From Nostoc punctiforme NIES-2108 (GTDB taxonomy: Bacteria; Cyanobacteriota; Cyanobacteriia; Cyanobacteriales; Nostocaceae): a stretch of 64,000 nucleotides of DNA. This document shows positions 20,469 to 28,680 of this stretch, in pieces. The notes under the pieces were generated by a model. That model was not told the origin of the DNA. It saw nothing but the letters and a program-made list of their open reading frames with translations, and did no database searches. A program made the translations under genes and the position numbers. The stretch's first letter is position 1. Every line of letters begins with the position of its first letter. Location: contig LXQE01000075.1 in the NCBI GenBank assembly GCA_003326195.1, positions 14,588-78,587 on the forward strand, read 5' to 3'.

Positions 20469-20564
20469 TCAACCACCGGCAGCAAAAGTCAACATAATTA
20501 TGACTGAAAGTAAAATACCAGGGGTAAGTAGTGTTACTAGCATTAACAGGTCGTGAGTGGACAT
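20469..20564 (-). CDS. Possible 31-residue single-span membrane peptide
   Basis: The frame starts MSTHDLLMLVTLLTPGILL and ends with FAAGG just before a TGA. It is one hydrophobic span with a central Pro-Gly, the architecture of small photosystem, cytochrome b6f or NDH subunits, but it does not match any I can name (PsaM, PetN, PsbM, PsbT, Psb30 and others were compared from memory). No strong ribosome site is visible. It lies alone in the 410-bp gap between two minus-strand genes. It could be a real micro-gene or a chance frame. Confidence 0.4.
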   Translation of the reverse strand: MSTHDLLMLVTLLTPGILLSVIIMLTFAAGG

Positions 20565-20674
20565 AATTATTACTTTGGTAGTGTGTTTAACTTTACAGTA
20601 ATCACTGTTATGCTAGTCTAAATAAGGCTGATACTGCATTCTTAAATAGAGTTTTAACTTTTCTTTCTTTACGC

Positions 20675-21883
20675 TTACTCTGGCAGAATCAATCCTTTTA
20701 ATGGTTGAGAAATTTCTGTATTGTCCAGACCTTTGCTCTGAATTAAGACTCCAAAGCCGCCGAGTCCTGTGGGATCTATAAGTTGGTGTAGTGCATCTCG
20801 ATGCTGTAGTAACTGCGAGAGAGGTTGCTTTTGCTCGGAAAGGGCTGCAATCCGATCGCCTAACCCCAACGCCATCAAAAATAATCCCTGCTGGATAAAA
20901 CCAATATTCTTTAAATTGCACCGTTCGCCCCAGCGTTCCAAAGCCGTAAAGTCAACATGGGCAGTGATATCCTGTCGCCCAATATTAATATAAGGGTTGT
21001 CATGGAAACGATGATGGTAATAACACTGTAGTGTTCCTTGCGATCGCCTGGGATTATAGTAACGGCTGGCGGGGTAGCCATAATCAATTGTTAACACATA
21101 GCCGCGCTGCAAGCGGTCTGCTACTATACTCAACCAGTCTAGAGCAGCTAAATTAATTTCACTACGGTAGCCATCTGGATATGCACTTTGGGTAAAGTTC
21201 ATTTCCACTAAGTCTAAATATTCAGCCAGTTGGGGGGTTGAAGGTTCTCCTGTGACTTCTATAAATGATGGGCATGGGGCATGGGGCATGGGGCATGGGG
21301 CATTGGTTTCTTTCTCATTCTTATCTGTGGTTACATAAATTTCTCGGAGTTCTCCCGTTTCTAGGATGAATTGATGTACGGGGAAGGCATCTACTAACTC
21401 GTTAGAGAAAAAGCAGCCTGCGATCGCATTTGGTGGTATCTCCTCTAAATTGCACCAACGCACAGGGAAATCTTCTAAGCGTTGCTGCTGTTCTTGTCTT
21501 AAAGTTGGGGACTTTTCAACAATGATGTACTCCAGCGCCGTAAAAAAATCTGGGTAGTGCTGTTGATAATATTTAAGGATATGCAAAGCTAGCAATCCTT
21601 GACCTGCTCCCATTTCTACCAGAGAAAAGGGTACAGGTTTTCCTAAAATCTCCCACATTTGCAAAAATTGTTCTGCTAGTAACTCACCAAAGTCAGAACA
21701 GAGGTTGGGAGAGGTGAAAAAATCACTATCTTTAAAACCTATTTTGACCGCATCGCTGGAATAGTAGCCGTATTCAGGGTGATATAGTGCCAAATCCATG
21801 AATTGGGCGAAAGTAATTCGTTGTTGAGGACTGGTGGTAATGTGATTTGCGATCGCTGCACACAATGCTGGATTTGAATCCAT
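20675..21883 (-). CDS. Class I SAM-dependent methyltransferase, MidA/NDUFAF7 (DUF185) family
   Basis: 402 residues. Features of the family: N-terminal ITFAQFMDLALYHPEYGYYSS, then the SAM motif VEMGAGQGLLALHIL, YIIVEKSPTLRQEQQQRL, and a second Rossmann part with FSNELVDAFPVHQF. Mitochondrial relatives methylate an arginine of complex I subunit NDUFS2, whose cyanobacterial counterpart is NdhH (encoded at 26144 here, not adjacent). That link is inference. A run of GGGCATG heptamers is translated as part of an Asn-Ala-Pro-Cys-Pro-Met-Pro-His stretch around residues 192-205, an insertion in an otherwise normal protein. Confidence 0.88.
   Translation of the reverse strand: MDSNPALCAAIANHITTSPQQRITFAQFMDLALYHPEYGYYSSDAVKIGFKDSDFFTSPNLCSDFGELLAEQFLQMWEILGKPVPFSLVEMGAGQGLLALHILKYYQQHYPDFFTALEYIIVEKSPTLRQEQQQRLEDFPVRWCNLEEIPPNAIAGCFFSNELVDAFPVHQFILETGELREIYVTTDKNEKETNAPCPMPHAPCPSFIEVTGEPSTPQLAEYLDLVEMNFTQSAYPDGYRSEINLAALDWLSIVADRLQRGYVLTIDYGYPASRYYNPRRSQGTLQCYYHHRFHDNPYINIGRQDITAHVDFTALERWGERCNLKNIGFIQQGLFLMALGLGDRIAALSEQKQPLSQLLQHRDALHQLIDPTGLGGFGVLIQSKGLDNTEISQPLKGLILPE
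21268..21304. repeat. GGGCATG heptamer array inside a coding region
   Basis: About five tandem copies of GGGCATG/GGGCATT. Because three heptamers equal seven codons, the array encodes a 7-residue protein repeat (APCPMPH) and can change size by three units without shifting frame. The same word family (GGGCATT) forms the rpoB-rpoC1 hairpin and the array at 61609. Confidence 0.85.
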
Positions 21884-22027
21884 AAAATTTGATATTTGAG
21901 ATTAGGATGTTGACAAAATAAATTATGAGTAAAGCAAAACAAAATTCCTAATTTATCTAATGTTCTACAAACCCCATTTACTTTAACTGACAAATCATGT
22001 TCCATCAGTTAGAAACAGATTGTTAAA

Positions 22028-22852
22028 CTAGTCGGAATCGAAGGTCAGCGTACCATTTTTGGCAAATATCCTAAAACCATCTAAAAATTCTATGGCTGCT
22101 TCATTCTCTGCATGAGGTCGATTTTGCTCATCAAGCAGCACTTTATATGGACGTTGACAGATAAAACAGAAATCTTGAAAAAAGAATGTCCAACCACACT
22201 CAGAAACGAATGTTCTTAGTGTGTTCCATAAGTCTTCTGCTATGAAGCATCCTAACTCAGAGATGCAGAAGTCCAACAATCCACAAATACTACACTGTGT
22301 ATCTGGTGAGGCTAAACCTGTTGCCAAATAGAACCAAAATTGCTCTATTTCCCTTTGTTGATTGGGTTTACCATTCCAGATTAAAGATGATTTTTCAGTA
22401 CCGCGTAGGCTTCCAGGTATCAGATTATTAAGCGGTGACCAGAACGTTAATTGCTTATGCAAAATGTTCCATAGCTCAATGTCAAACTGTTGTCCAACAA
22501 TTTCAATCAGTGGATAAACAATATGTCGGTGAAAAGAATCACGCAGAAATCCATGTTTGATTAATTGATTTTTAACTTTCCTAATGATGTTGTTAAGCTT
22601 ACGTTGATTGGATAAGTTTGCCGCCGGATGAATATGGTTTATAAAGCTGAGGTTAGCCACACTACGCGGACTTTCAAAATAGTATATGTCAGGTATTTCT
22701 GCGTTTGATATTTTCTTGTAAACTGCCTCAATTGCGGAAAAAGCTTTTGCTTTATCAACTGGCTGAGTTGAGATTGCTATTAAATACCACTTCATTCGAT
22801 AGTCAGCAATCAGAGCTTTTTGCTGTCCTGTCAACTCAAAAATTTTTGACAT
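22028..22852 (-). CDS. DUF6745-like protein
   Basis: About 274 residues from the ATG at 22852 (MSKIFELTGQQKALIADYRMKW); an ATG at 22864 gives four more. The N-terminal LTGQQKALIADYRMKW.IAISTQPVD and the C-terminal GWTFFFQDFCFICQRP.KVLLDEQNRPHAENEAAIEF match my memory of the DUF6745 domain, which also occurs at the end of leucine-rich-repeat proteins. Paired cysteines (CSIC, CFIC) may bind metal or be structural. Function is unknown. It overlaps the 3' end of the small upstream gene by about 17 bp, so the two are probably co-translated. Confidence 0.7.
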   Translation of the reverse strand: MSKIFELTGQQKALIADYRMKWYLIAISTQPVDKAKAFSAIEAVYKKISNAEIPDIYYFESPRSVANLSFINHIHPAANLSNQRKLNNIIRKVKNQLIKHGFLRDSFHRHIVYPLIEIVGQQFDIELWNILHKQLTFWSPLNNLIPGSLRGTEKSSLIWNGKPNQQREIEQFWFYLATGLASPDTQCSICGLLDFCISELGCFIAEDLWNTLRTFVSECGWTFFFQDFCFICQRPYKVLLDEQNRPHAENEAAIEFLDGFRIFAKNGTLTFDSD

Positions 22853-23093
22853 CAATGCTCTCATTGTTCAAATCAACGGTGTGTTCGAGATTAAGTGCCC
22901 CAAAATGGCGTTCAAATCTAGCTCGTGCTGTCTCCTTTTCTGCTTCAGACAGCAACAATTTAAAAACTTGCCCAAACTGTTGCTCTAGCAATGTTGCAGC
23001 TAGCCGTTCAGGAGGAACGCCAATTGCCTCAGCCTGTCGCTGAATCGCAGCGAAAATCTGATCGTTCAGTTCCAGTGTCAGAAGGTGAGTCAT
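22836..23093 (-). CDS. Small hypothetical protein coupled to the DUF6745-like gene
   Basis: About 85 residues from MTHLLTLELNDQ; an in-frame ATG at 23108 would add five. It starts with a strand-like LLTLELNDQIF, followed by helix-rich sequence (AAIQRQAEAIGVPPERLAATLLEQQF), a pattern resembling ribbon-helix-helix style antitoxins or DNA-binding partners. No toxin-like partner is adjacent; the following gene is DUF6745-like. Overlap at the 3' end suggests one transcript. The ribbon-helix-helix idea is only a suggestion. Confidence 0.55.
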   Translation of the reverse strand: MTHLLTLELNDQIFAAIQRQAEAIGVPPERLAATLLEQQFGQVFKLLLSEAEKETARARFERHFGALNLEHTVDLNNESIDVKNF

Positions 23094-23217
23094 AGAAGTA
23101 TGGAACATGGCTAGAGGCTATGGTAATTATAGCTTTGCTTGTTTGAAGCCCGAATTACTAAAACCCTTACGCAATGGTAATTACAAATTAAGCGTAGCGT
23201 CTCGCACAGAAGCAGTA

Positions 23218-23607
23218 CTAGCCACTCACCAACGACACCAGCACACCATTGGGATCGCGGACACGAGCAATCATTTGTCCCCCAGGCTGAGATTTAGGAG
23301 CATCTAATGTTTTTGCACCAGCGCCGATCGCTCTCATGTAAGCGCTACCAACATCGGGGGTAATAAATGATATCTGAATTAATGGCGGTGGTTGTGTGGG
23401 ATCGTTGGCATGGAAGCCACCAGGAAATAACTTCTGTGCTTCGCTACTTGAAGAGAAAGCTAATGTAGTGCTGCCAGTTTCGATTTCCGCCCAGATAGAT
23501 TGTCCTTTATCCTGGAGAGTGCGACGAACCAGACCAAAAGCTTTTTCGTAAAACTCAACCGTTTTAACTACATCGTCTACCCAGATGACCGTGTAACCAA
23601 ATTTCAT
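23218..23607 (-). CDS. VOC-family (glyoxalase/bleomycin-resistance-like) protein
   Basis: 129 residues with two beta-alpha-beta-beta-beta modules: MKFGYTVIWVDDVVKTVEFYEKAFGL and LIQISFITPDVGSAYMRAIGAGA, ending in RVRDPNGVLVSLVSG. This is a small vicinal-oxygen-chelate protein. The usual metal-ligand Glu near the C-terminus (normally DPxGxxxEL) is replaced (LVSLVS), so enzymatic metal chemistry is doubtful and ligand binding is possible. A good ribosome site, AAGGAGA, lies 8 bases before the ATG. Confidence 0.85.
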   Translation of the reverse strand: MKFGYTVIWVDDVVKTVEFYEKAFGLVRRTLQDKGQSIWAEIETGSTTLAFSSSSEAQKLFPGGFHANDPTQPPPLIQISFITPDVGSAYMRAIGAGAKTLDAPKSQPGGQMIARVRDPNGVLVSLVSG

Positions 23608-23694
23608 AATTCTTTCTCCTTAATCTAGAAAAAATTGAATGTTTGAAACCCACGGAGGTGGGTAAAGCCTTGTGTAGACGCAGTTTCTAACCGC

Positions 23695-23736
23695 CCTTTT
23701 AACTACGAATTACGAATTACGAATTACGAATTATTT
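23695..23736. repeat. ATTACGA heptamer array
   Basis: Four or more tandem copies of TACGAAT/ATTACGA just past the stop codon of the GAF gene, the same heptamer as in the rpoC1-rpoC2 hairpin. Confidence 0.8.
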
Positions 23737-24272
23737 TAGCTCTCCAAAATATTACGATCTGTTGCTAGAGTTTGCGCCCCTGTTTGCATCATTTCTATAT
23801 CTGATGCCGACCAATCATGAGGCCCTTGACAGTGGTGTGCTGCTAGCAATCCCCATAATCCTCTAGGAATCAAAATTGGTACAACCAAGTTTGCACGAAC
23901 CTGCATACTGCGGAGAAAATCTCGGTGACAAGGCTGGATTGATTCTAATTCAATATCAGCAATCGCCTTTACCCGTCCTGCTAAGTATAAACCAGCATAC
24001 TCGTTGTTAAAACAATCATCTGGGCCAGTGGAACCAAGTATTGAAAATTCTTTAGAACTCAAAGATTCAAAAGTCACTTGTCCTTCCCACTGACTGTAAA
24101 AATAATACAACACCACCCGATCAACCTGAAGCGATTCTCTGAGTTGATTTGTTGTTTGCCGGACTAACTCATTTTGCTCTATTGACCTGACAAGGCGATC
24201 AAGCAATTTTTGCAAACCCTGCTCGCGGCGATCGTTGCTATGGTTAAATTCGGAGTGAGGATGAATTTGCAC
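23736..24272 (-). CDS. Single GAF-domain protein with cyanobacteriochrome signatures (DXCF type)
   Basis: 178 residues, one GAF domain (about 15-175) and no visible output domain. Both bilin-attachment signatures of DXCF cyanobacteriochromes are present: D85-D86-C87-F88, and the canonical C115-H116 (SIQPCHRDFL) followed by the typical QVRANLVVPIL strand. In that family the canonical cysteine binds phycocyanobilin and the DXCF cysteine forms a second, reversible thioether, giving blue- or violet-absorbing states. The N-terminus (LVRQTTNQLRESLQVDRVVLYYF) is also standard. The start is a GTG at 24272 with no strong ribosome site, so it is uncertain. Photochemistry is inference. Confidence 0.85.
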   Translation of the reverse strand: MQIHPHSEFNHSNDRREQGLQKLLDRLVRSIEQNELVRQTTNQLRESLQVDRVVLYYFYSQWEGQVTFESLSSKEFSILGSTGPDDCFNNEYAGLYLAGRVKAIADIELESIQPCHRDFLRSMQVRANLVVPILIPRGLWGLLAAHHCQGPHDWSASDIEMMQTGAQTLATDRNILES

Positions 24273-24851
24273 GGTTTTAAAATTACGACTAGGTAAATGC
24301 TGCCGGATTTATATGGTAATTTATTAGACCTTATTTAAATACATTTTTGTATTTATAGCAGCAATTCAATTTTAACGAAACATAATCGGAGTCAACCTTT
24401 TTAGGAAATTTAAAATAAATTATTAAGAAACTACAATTTTTAATTCTTACCAAAAATAATTCAAAATTATAAATTTAGTATTAAGAATTTTGGAGATTTA
24501 CAAATAATATGTTTTGTCTTTCCCTAGCTTGAGGCAATAAATATACTTCAAACTTTAATGTAACAATTTAGTTTGTATTCCTCGTTACAGATATTAGAGG
24601 ATGTTTGAAAAATCCTTTTCATGGTAGCAAAACGTTTTACCCCACCCTAACCCTCCCCTTGTAAAGGGGAGGGAACTAGATTTCCCCCCTTTGCAAGGGG
24701 GGATTGAGGGGGGTAATTCGATTTGTGTGTACACCATAAAGGGGTTAAGGGGAATCAATAAGTGCAAAGATACAGCAAATTACTTTTCAAACAACCTCTT
24801 AGTCATACTGATAGTATTCTTTGTTTCCATACTCTGCATGAGAACGAGAGA
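24273..24851. other. AT-rich gap containing a MITE
   Basis: 24273-24590 is AT-rich with no gene. 24596-24799 is a MITE copy (separate entry). The remainder leads into the restriction-methylase remnant. Confidence 0.6.
24596..24799. mobile_element. MITE-like element, TTGTTTGAAAAGT family, copy 2
   Basis: Left end AGAGGATGTTTGAAAAATCC, right end TTACTTTTCAAACAACCTCT; inverted relative to each other. The interior has G/C-rich hairpins (CCCTCCCCTTGTAAAGGGGAGGG, and CCCCCCTTTGCAAGGGGGG). The piece TGGTAGCAAAACGTT is shared with the 51369 copy. No ORF. Confidence 0.75.
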
Positions 24852-25445
24852 CTAACGAGAGACTAATTCTGAGTTTCCAAACATTGGCACAAACTTACGG
24901 TAAGCTGACAATGCTGCTTCTTTAACAGTTGCATTCACAATCGGAAAGGTAGTGAGGATGTAGCTAAATTCATCTTCAGTTAAGCCATAAAGATGTGCTA
25001 CCATTCCATCGAGTTCGGCGCGGAGTTTGGCGCGTTTTGCTTCGTCGGTAATGCCTTGTTGATGGGAACCTAAACCGACTTCTTGCGCGAGTTCGTCAAA
25101 TTCTGGTGTGGTGCAGATGAGTTTGGCAGCGCGTTGTACAATATCATTGAAGTTGCGATCGTTTTTTGTTAAACGTAGTACGGGTAACTGGTAAATGTAA
25201 AACATATTTATATTGGCAGATACCATTTGCCGAGCATAGAAATCAAGTGTAAATGAATTTAAAATAGCTTGAGCAAAAACTATTTCGCAACTTGATATCA
25301 TAGTCATTCCAGAAATAACTAAAATCGAATTGCCACAAAATACATTTTTTGGTATTGCTCCTATGATAAGTGTTCTAGCATCAGTATTCCTAGCTATAGC
25401 TCTAAACCCTAAGCGGTAGCTTTGATAATCTAAATATTGACCTGC
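24852..25445 (-). pseudogene. C-terminal remnant of a type IIG-like restriction/N6-adenine methylase protein
   Basis: The open frame covers 197 residues. It begins after a TGA with YLDYQSYRLGFRAIARNTDAR and continues through TLIIGAIPKN, a LNSFTLDFYARQ segment and NINMFYIYQLPVLRL to LRAELDGMVAHLYGLTEDEFSYIL. These are hallmarks of the target-recognition and C-terminal end of Eco57I/BREX-like methylase-nuclease proteins, usually about 1,000 residues or more. The methylase motifs (NPPY and others) and everything upstream are gone; a palindromic repeat (25476-25495) and a tandem array follow instead. The first ATG is at 25307, but the similarity clearly extends upstream, so this is a broken gene. 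Confidence 0.75.
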
Positions 25446-25740
25446 TCAGAAAATAAATCTGTGGCTCCAAAAATTAAGTCCGCGCTGGCGGACTTCAAGA
25501 AACCCTGTTTATAGGAGTTAAATTTTTACCATGCTTTTTATACTTTATAAATCCTTTACATTTAATTAGGCTGAGAAGTTATACGTAAAAATTATCAATT
25601 TCTCTAAACGTCGGCTTTATTTGTTTGTCCGTGATTTTTTATTGTCAAGTATATTTGCTGATTACTTTATCAAAATGCCTAATTGCTTTATAAAAAGGTC
25701 TGTTTACTTTCTCAAAACACTGAAATGCTTTCTAAAAATA

Positions 25741-25982
25741 AGCTTTTACTTATTCAAACCCCAGTTTGCTTTCTCATTTCAGTGTTTTCCGCAAGCAAAA
25801 TGAGCTTTTACTTATTCAAACCCCAATTTGCTTTCTCATTTTGGTGTTTTCCGCAAGCAAAATAAGCTTTTACTTATTCAAACCCCAGTTTGCTTTCTCA
25901 TTTCGGTGTTTTCCGCAAGCAAAATAAGCTTTTACTTTCTCAAACCCCAGTTTGCTTTCTCATTTCGGTGTTTTACGTAATA
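25741..25982. repeat. 62-bp direct tandem repeat, about four copies
   Basis: Copies begin at 25741, 25803, 25865 and 25927, each starting AGCTTTTACTTATTCAAACC and including TTTGCTTTCTCATTT and GTTTTCCGCAAGCAAAAT. Upstream (25660-25740) are degenerate sub-units of TTGCTTTATAAAA or TTTACTTTCTCAAA type, so the array looks built from an older, shorter repeat. The unit is not a multiple of three and has no open frame across copies. Confidence 0.92.
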
Positions 25983-25987
25983 TAACA

Positions 25988-26054
25988 AAGACGCGATAAA
26001 TCGCCGTCTGTACAATAATCAATCCTTTGTAGAGACGGCGATTTATCGCGTCTT
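25988..26054. terminator. 22-bp inverted repeat after ndhH
   Basis: Left arm AGACGCGATAAATCGCCGTC (from 25989) and right arm GACGGCGATTTATCGCGTCT (to 26053) pair perfectly around a 23-base loop; a partial extra copy of the right arm follows (26061-26075). This is a known type of Nostoc dispersed palindrome. Placed 90 bp beyond the ndhH stop, it could end ndhH transcripts, although no T-tract is adjacent. Confidence 0.65.
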
Positions 26055-26143
26055 CAAAGATTTATCGCGTCTTCAAAAATTATAAAAAAAAGAGCAGTTG
26101 CATAATACAACTCCTCTAAAAAATACTTAGATAGATATTTACT

Positions 26144-27328
26144 CTACCTATCCACAGACCCCATGATTACGTCAACACTACCGAGAATAACCACAATATC
26201 TGCAACCTTCATGCCGCGTAGTAAATGTGGAACAATTTGGAGGTTGTTAAAATCTGCGGCGCGAATCTTCCAACGTGCAGGGAAGACATTATCATCGCCA
26301 ACCAAATAAATTCCCAACTCACCTTTGCCACTTTCGACACGGGCATAGATTTCACCTTTGGGCATCTTGAAAGTGGGGGAAACTTTTTTACCGATGAATT
26401 GGTAATCAAAAGCGTCCCACTCAGATTTTTTACCTGCGGCTAAACGTTTTGCTTCCAGATTTTCGTAAGGGCCACCAGGAAGTCCTTTAACTGCTTGGCG
26501 AATAATCTTCACAGATTCGCGCATTTCCCGCATCCGCACTACATAACGGGCAAAGCAATCACCGGCAGTTTCCCACTGTACATCCCAGTCGAAATCGTCG
26601 TAGCATTCGTAATGGTCAACTTTCCGCAAATCCCATTGCACACCAGAAGCGCGTAACATTGGGCCAGAAAGTCCCCAGTTAATTGCTTCTTCACGAGTGA
26701 TAGTCCCAATACCCTCAACACGTCGCCGGAAGATGGGGTTATCTGTTACCAAGCGTTCATACTCATCAATTTTGGGCAATAGGTATTCGCAGAATTCCAG
26801 ACATTTATCTACCCAACCATAAGGTAAATCGGCTGCTACTCCACCAACGCGGAAGTAGTTGTTATTCACCATCCGATAACCTGTAGCAGCTTCCCACAAA
26901 TCATAAATCATCTCCCGTTCCCGGAACTGGTAGAAGAAGGGAGTTTGAGCGCCTACGTCAGCCAGGAAGGGGCCAAACCATAGCAAGTGGTTAGCAATGC
27001 GGTTCAACTCCAGCATGATGACGCGGATGTAGCTAGCGCGTTTGGGGACAGCAACACCTGCAAGCTTTTCTGGGGCGTTAACAGTGACAGCTTCGTTGAA
27101 CATTCCCGCAGCGTAGTCCCAGCGACTAACGTAAGGAACGTACATTACATTAGTGCGGTTCTCAGCAATTTTTTCCATTCCCCGGTGCAAATAGCCGATG
27201 ACCGGTTCACAGTCAACGACATCCTCACCATCCAGAGTCATGATTAACCGCAGAACCCCGTGCATTGAGGGGTGGTGTGGCCCCATATTTAGCACCATCG
27301 GTTCAGTGCGGGTTTCTAGTCTGGTCAT
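26144..27328 (-). CDS. ndhH: NAD(P)H-quinone oxidoreductase subunit H (49-kDa subunit)
   Basis: Core peripheral-arm subunit of thylakoid NDH-1, which takes electrons from ferredoxin to plastoquinone for cyclic and respiratory flow. 394 residues, full length. Diagnostic segments are [42 protein letters not shown]-equivalent [10 protein letters not shown], and the C-terminal [28 protein letters not shown] with the conserved terminal DR. The quinone-site His/Tyr region (PHHPS) is intact. It is monocistronic here, as in other cyanobacteria where ndhH is separate from ndhAIGE. Confidence 0.98.
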   Translation of the reverse strand: MTRLETRTEPMVLNMGPHHPSMHGVLRLIMTLDGEDVVDCEPVIGYLHRGMEKIAENRTNVMYVPYVSRWDYAAGMFNEAVTVNAPEKLAGVAVPKRASYIRVIMLELNRIANHLLWFGPFLADVGAQTPFFYQFREREMIYDLWEAATGYRMVNNNYFRVGGVAADLPYGWVDKCLEFCEYLLPKIDEYERLVTDNPIFRRRVEGIGTITREEAINWGLSGPMLRASGVQWDLRKVDHYECYDDFDWDVQWETAGDCFARYVVRMREMRESVKIIRQAVKGLPGGPYENLEAKRLAAGKKSEWDAFDYQFIGKKVSPTFKMPKGEIYARVESGKGELGIYLVGDDNVFPARWKIRAADFNNLQIVPHLLRGMKVADIVVILGSVDVIMGSVDR

Positions 27329-27864
27329 AGATTTCGTGTTCTCCTGTTGTGTTCGTGTAGCGTGCTAAAGGCAAAATTTTGAATTGAACCGCGTAGATGC
27401 CAACCAGACCCGATTTATCTAGTCTGCCAAGCCAAAGTTAAGCTTGCAGGAGCAATACTTTTAAGAAAACTGCCCGTTAAGGCGTTTATAATGTATTGCC
27501 CATACAGGGGTATGTTGGAGAGGGAGTGACAGAGGAGGGACTTTACTTGATGTTTAATTTTGTTGCACTTCTTCAACTATTATATGGAAGCTTGATCTGC
27601 ACTTAATTAAGGCATCGGATTTTTTTATATAGCGGTTCTCAGTTGCATAGAATACAGACCTAACCCCCAGCCCCTTCCCTTCTAGCGTTGGGGAGTAAAA
27701 TTCAAAGCCTCTCTCCTAAAAGGAGAGAGGTAAAAGTGTATTGCATCCGAACGAGAAACGCTATAAGCAAGATGCGGAGAGTGGGGGAGGCGGTAAAACT
27801 GAGAACCCAGCCTACCCTTCTTTACGGGAATGGGAACGGCGAAGCCAAGGCTGGGTGGTTCACA
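27329..27864. other. Gap with a MITE and a hairpin
   Basis: Upstream of ndhH (27329-27600) there is no gene and presumably the ndhH promoter. 27628-27765 is a miniature element. At 27805-27855 ACCCAGCCT and AGGCTGGGT form a 9-bp stem that may terminate the 27865-28680 gene. Confidence 0.55.
27628..27765. mobile_element. MITE-like element with TATAGCGGTTCTC ends
   Basis: 138 bp with inverted ends TATAGCGGTTCTCAGTTGCA and TGCATCCGAACGAGAAACGCTATA (imperfect). The interior holds the common repeat CTAACCCCCAGCCCCTTCCC ... CCTCTCTCCTAAAAGGAGAGAGG, the reverse complement of the core found inside the NB-ARC gene element. No coding capacity. Confidence 0.7.
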
Positions 27865-28680
27865 TTACCTCAACAAAGCAGCAAAAGGACAAGAACTGGC
27901 TGGCAAGTTTGGAGTTGTGAGTTCTTTTCTTTTTGTGAAAATTTGCTTGATGAAAGCCCAGAATTTTTGATATAGAGAACCAGGAGATTGTATTCCGCCT
28001 TCTGCTTGTTTTGACTGAGACAAATTTGCTAATTTGCCACCAGATGTCAATTTGTCTAGAAAGTTATTATTGTCGTAATAGTGTTCTAAAGACAAAATTT
28101 TGAGATCATCTGTGATATGAACGACACTTATGCCAATAACCTCAATCATCTCGCCAGTAGGTACATAATCTTTATATGCACCATGAAAATATCCCCAGTG
28201 TCGCCATTTGAAAGTAATGGTTGGTGGTGCTGAATAAATTTCCACTACTTCCCACAAGAAACCATCAGGAAATGCTGTATGAAATAGATTGGTTGAGGTT
28301 TCAAAATTTTCCTCAGAAGCTCGATAATGTTGTGTATTACCAATCAACAGTTTATAAGTACCTGATTGGACTAAATCTGCAACTGTGTATTCAGTGCCAC
28401 CATTGGTACTCATACGAAACTTGTCTTGGACAATAGTCAACCATTCAGCAGGATTGGTTTTGAAATTTGCTTCAACATCAAAACTTCGCACTAAATTTTG
28501 TACAAGTGCTGCTAGTGAACCTTGAGGGTGATTGTATTTACTTTCACTGGCTAGCTTTTCATTAGAACGAGTATAATCTGGCTTTTTACCATAGCGCCAT
28601 TGAACATTCTGACTATATTCCAGAACTGTATCTCTGTTCTGTACCCAAAGGGGAAGATTATTGTTGTCAATTGAACTCAT
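27865..28680 (-). CDS. SnoaL-like / NTF2-fold protein
   Basis: About 271 residues from MSSIDNNNLPLWVQNRDTVL; an upstream in-frame ATG at 28713 would add 11 poorly conserved residues. The central FKTNPAEWLTIVQDKFRM, HTAFPDGFLWEVVEIYSAPPTITFKWRHWGYFHGAYKDYVPTGEMIEVIGISVVHITDDLKI resembles SnoaL-like cyclase or nuclear-transport-factor-2 domains (strand with W-RHWG, then G-x-hydrophobic pattern). The C-terminal ASSCPF is unusual. Relatives bind small polyketide-like ligands, but no biosynthetic partner is adjacent. Substrate unknown. Confidence 0.7.
   Translation of the reverse strand: MSSIDNNNLPLWVQNRDTVLEYSQNVQWRYGKKPDYTRSNEKLASESKYNHPQGSLAALVQNLVRSFDVEANFKTNPAEWLTIVQDKFRMSTNGGTEYTVADLVQSGTYKLLIGNTQHYRASEENFETSTNLFHTAFPDGFLWEVVEIYSAPPTITFKWRHWGYFHGAYKDYVPTGEMIEVIGISVVHITDDLKILSLEHYYDNNNFLDKLTSGGKLANLSQSKQAEGGIQSPGSLYQKFWAFIKQIFTKRKELTTPNLPASSCPFAALLR

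Larger units (their letters stand above)
25446..26143. other. Gene-free repeat region between the methylase remnant and ndhH
   Basis: Holds a palindrome AAGTCCGC-GCTG-GCGGACTT (25476-25495, a common Nostoc dispersed repeat), a 62-bp tandem array, and the ndhH 3' hairpin. Apparent plus-strand frames of about 60 codons across the array are by-products of the repeats. Confidence 0.7.

Noticed and set aside
25621..25865. Two plus-strand frames of 60 codons rich in Phe/Lys/Ser
   Set aside because: They are translations of the 62-bp array; the unit length is not a multiple of three, so the frame is not maintained.
25741..25982. Tandem array considered as a CRISPR
   Set aside because: Units are contiguous direct repeats with no unique spacers, and no cas gene is present.
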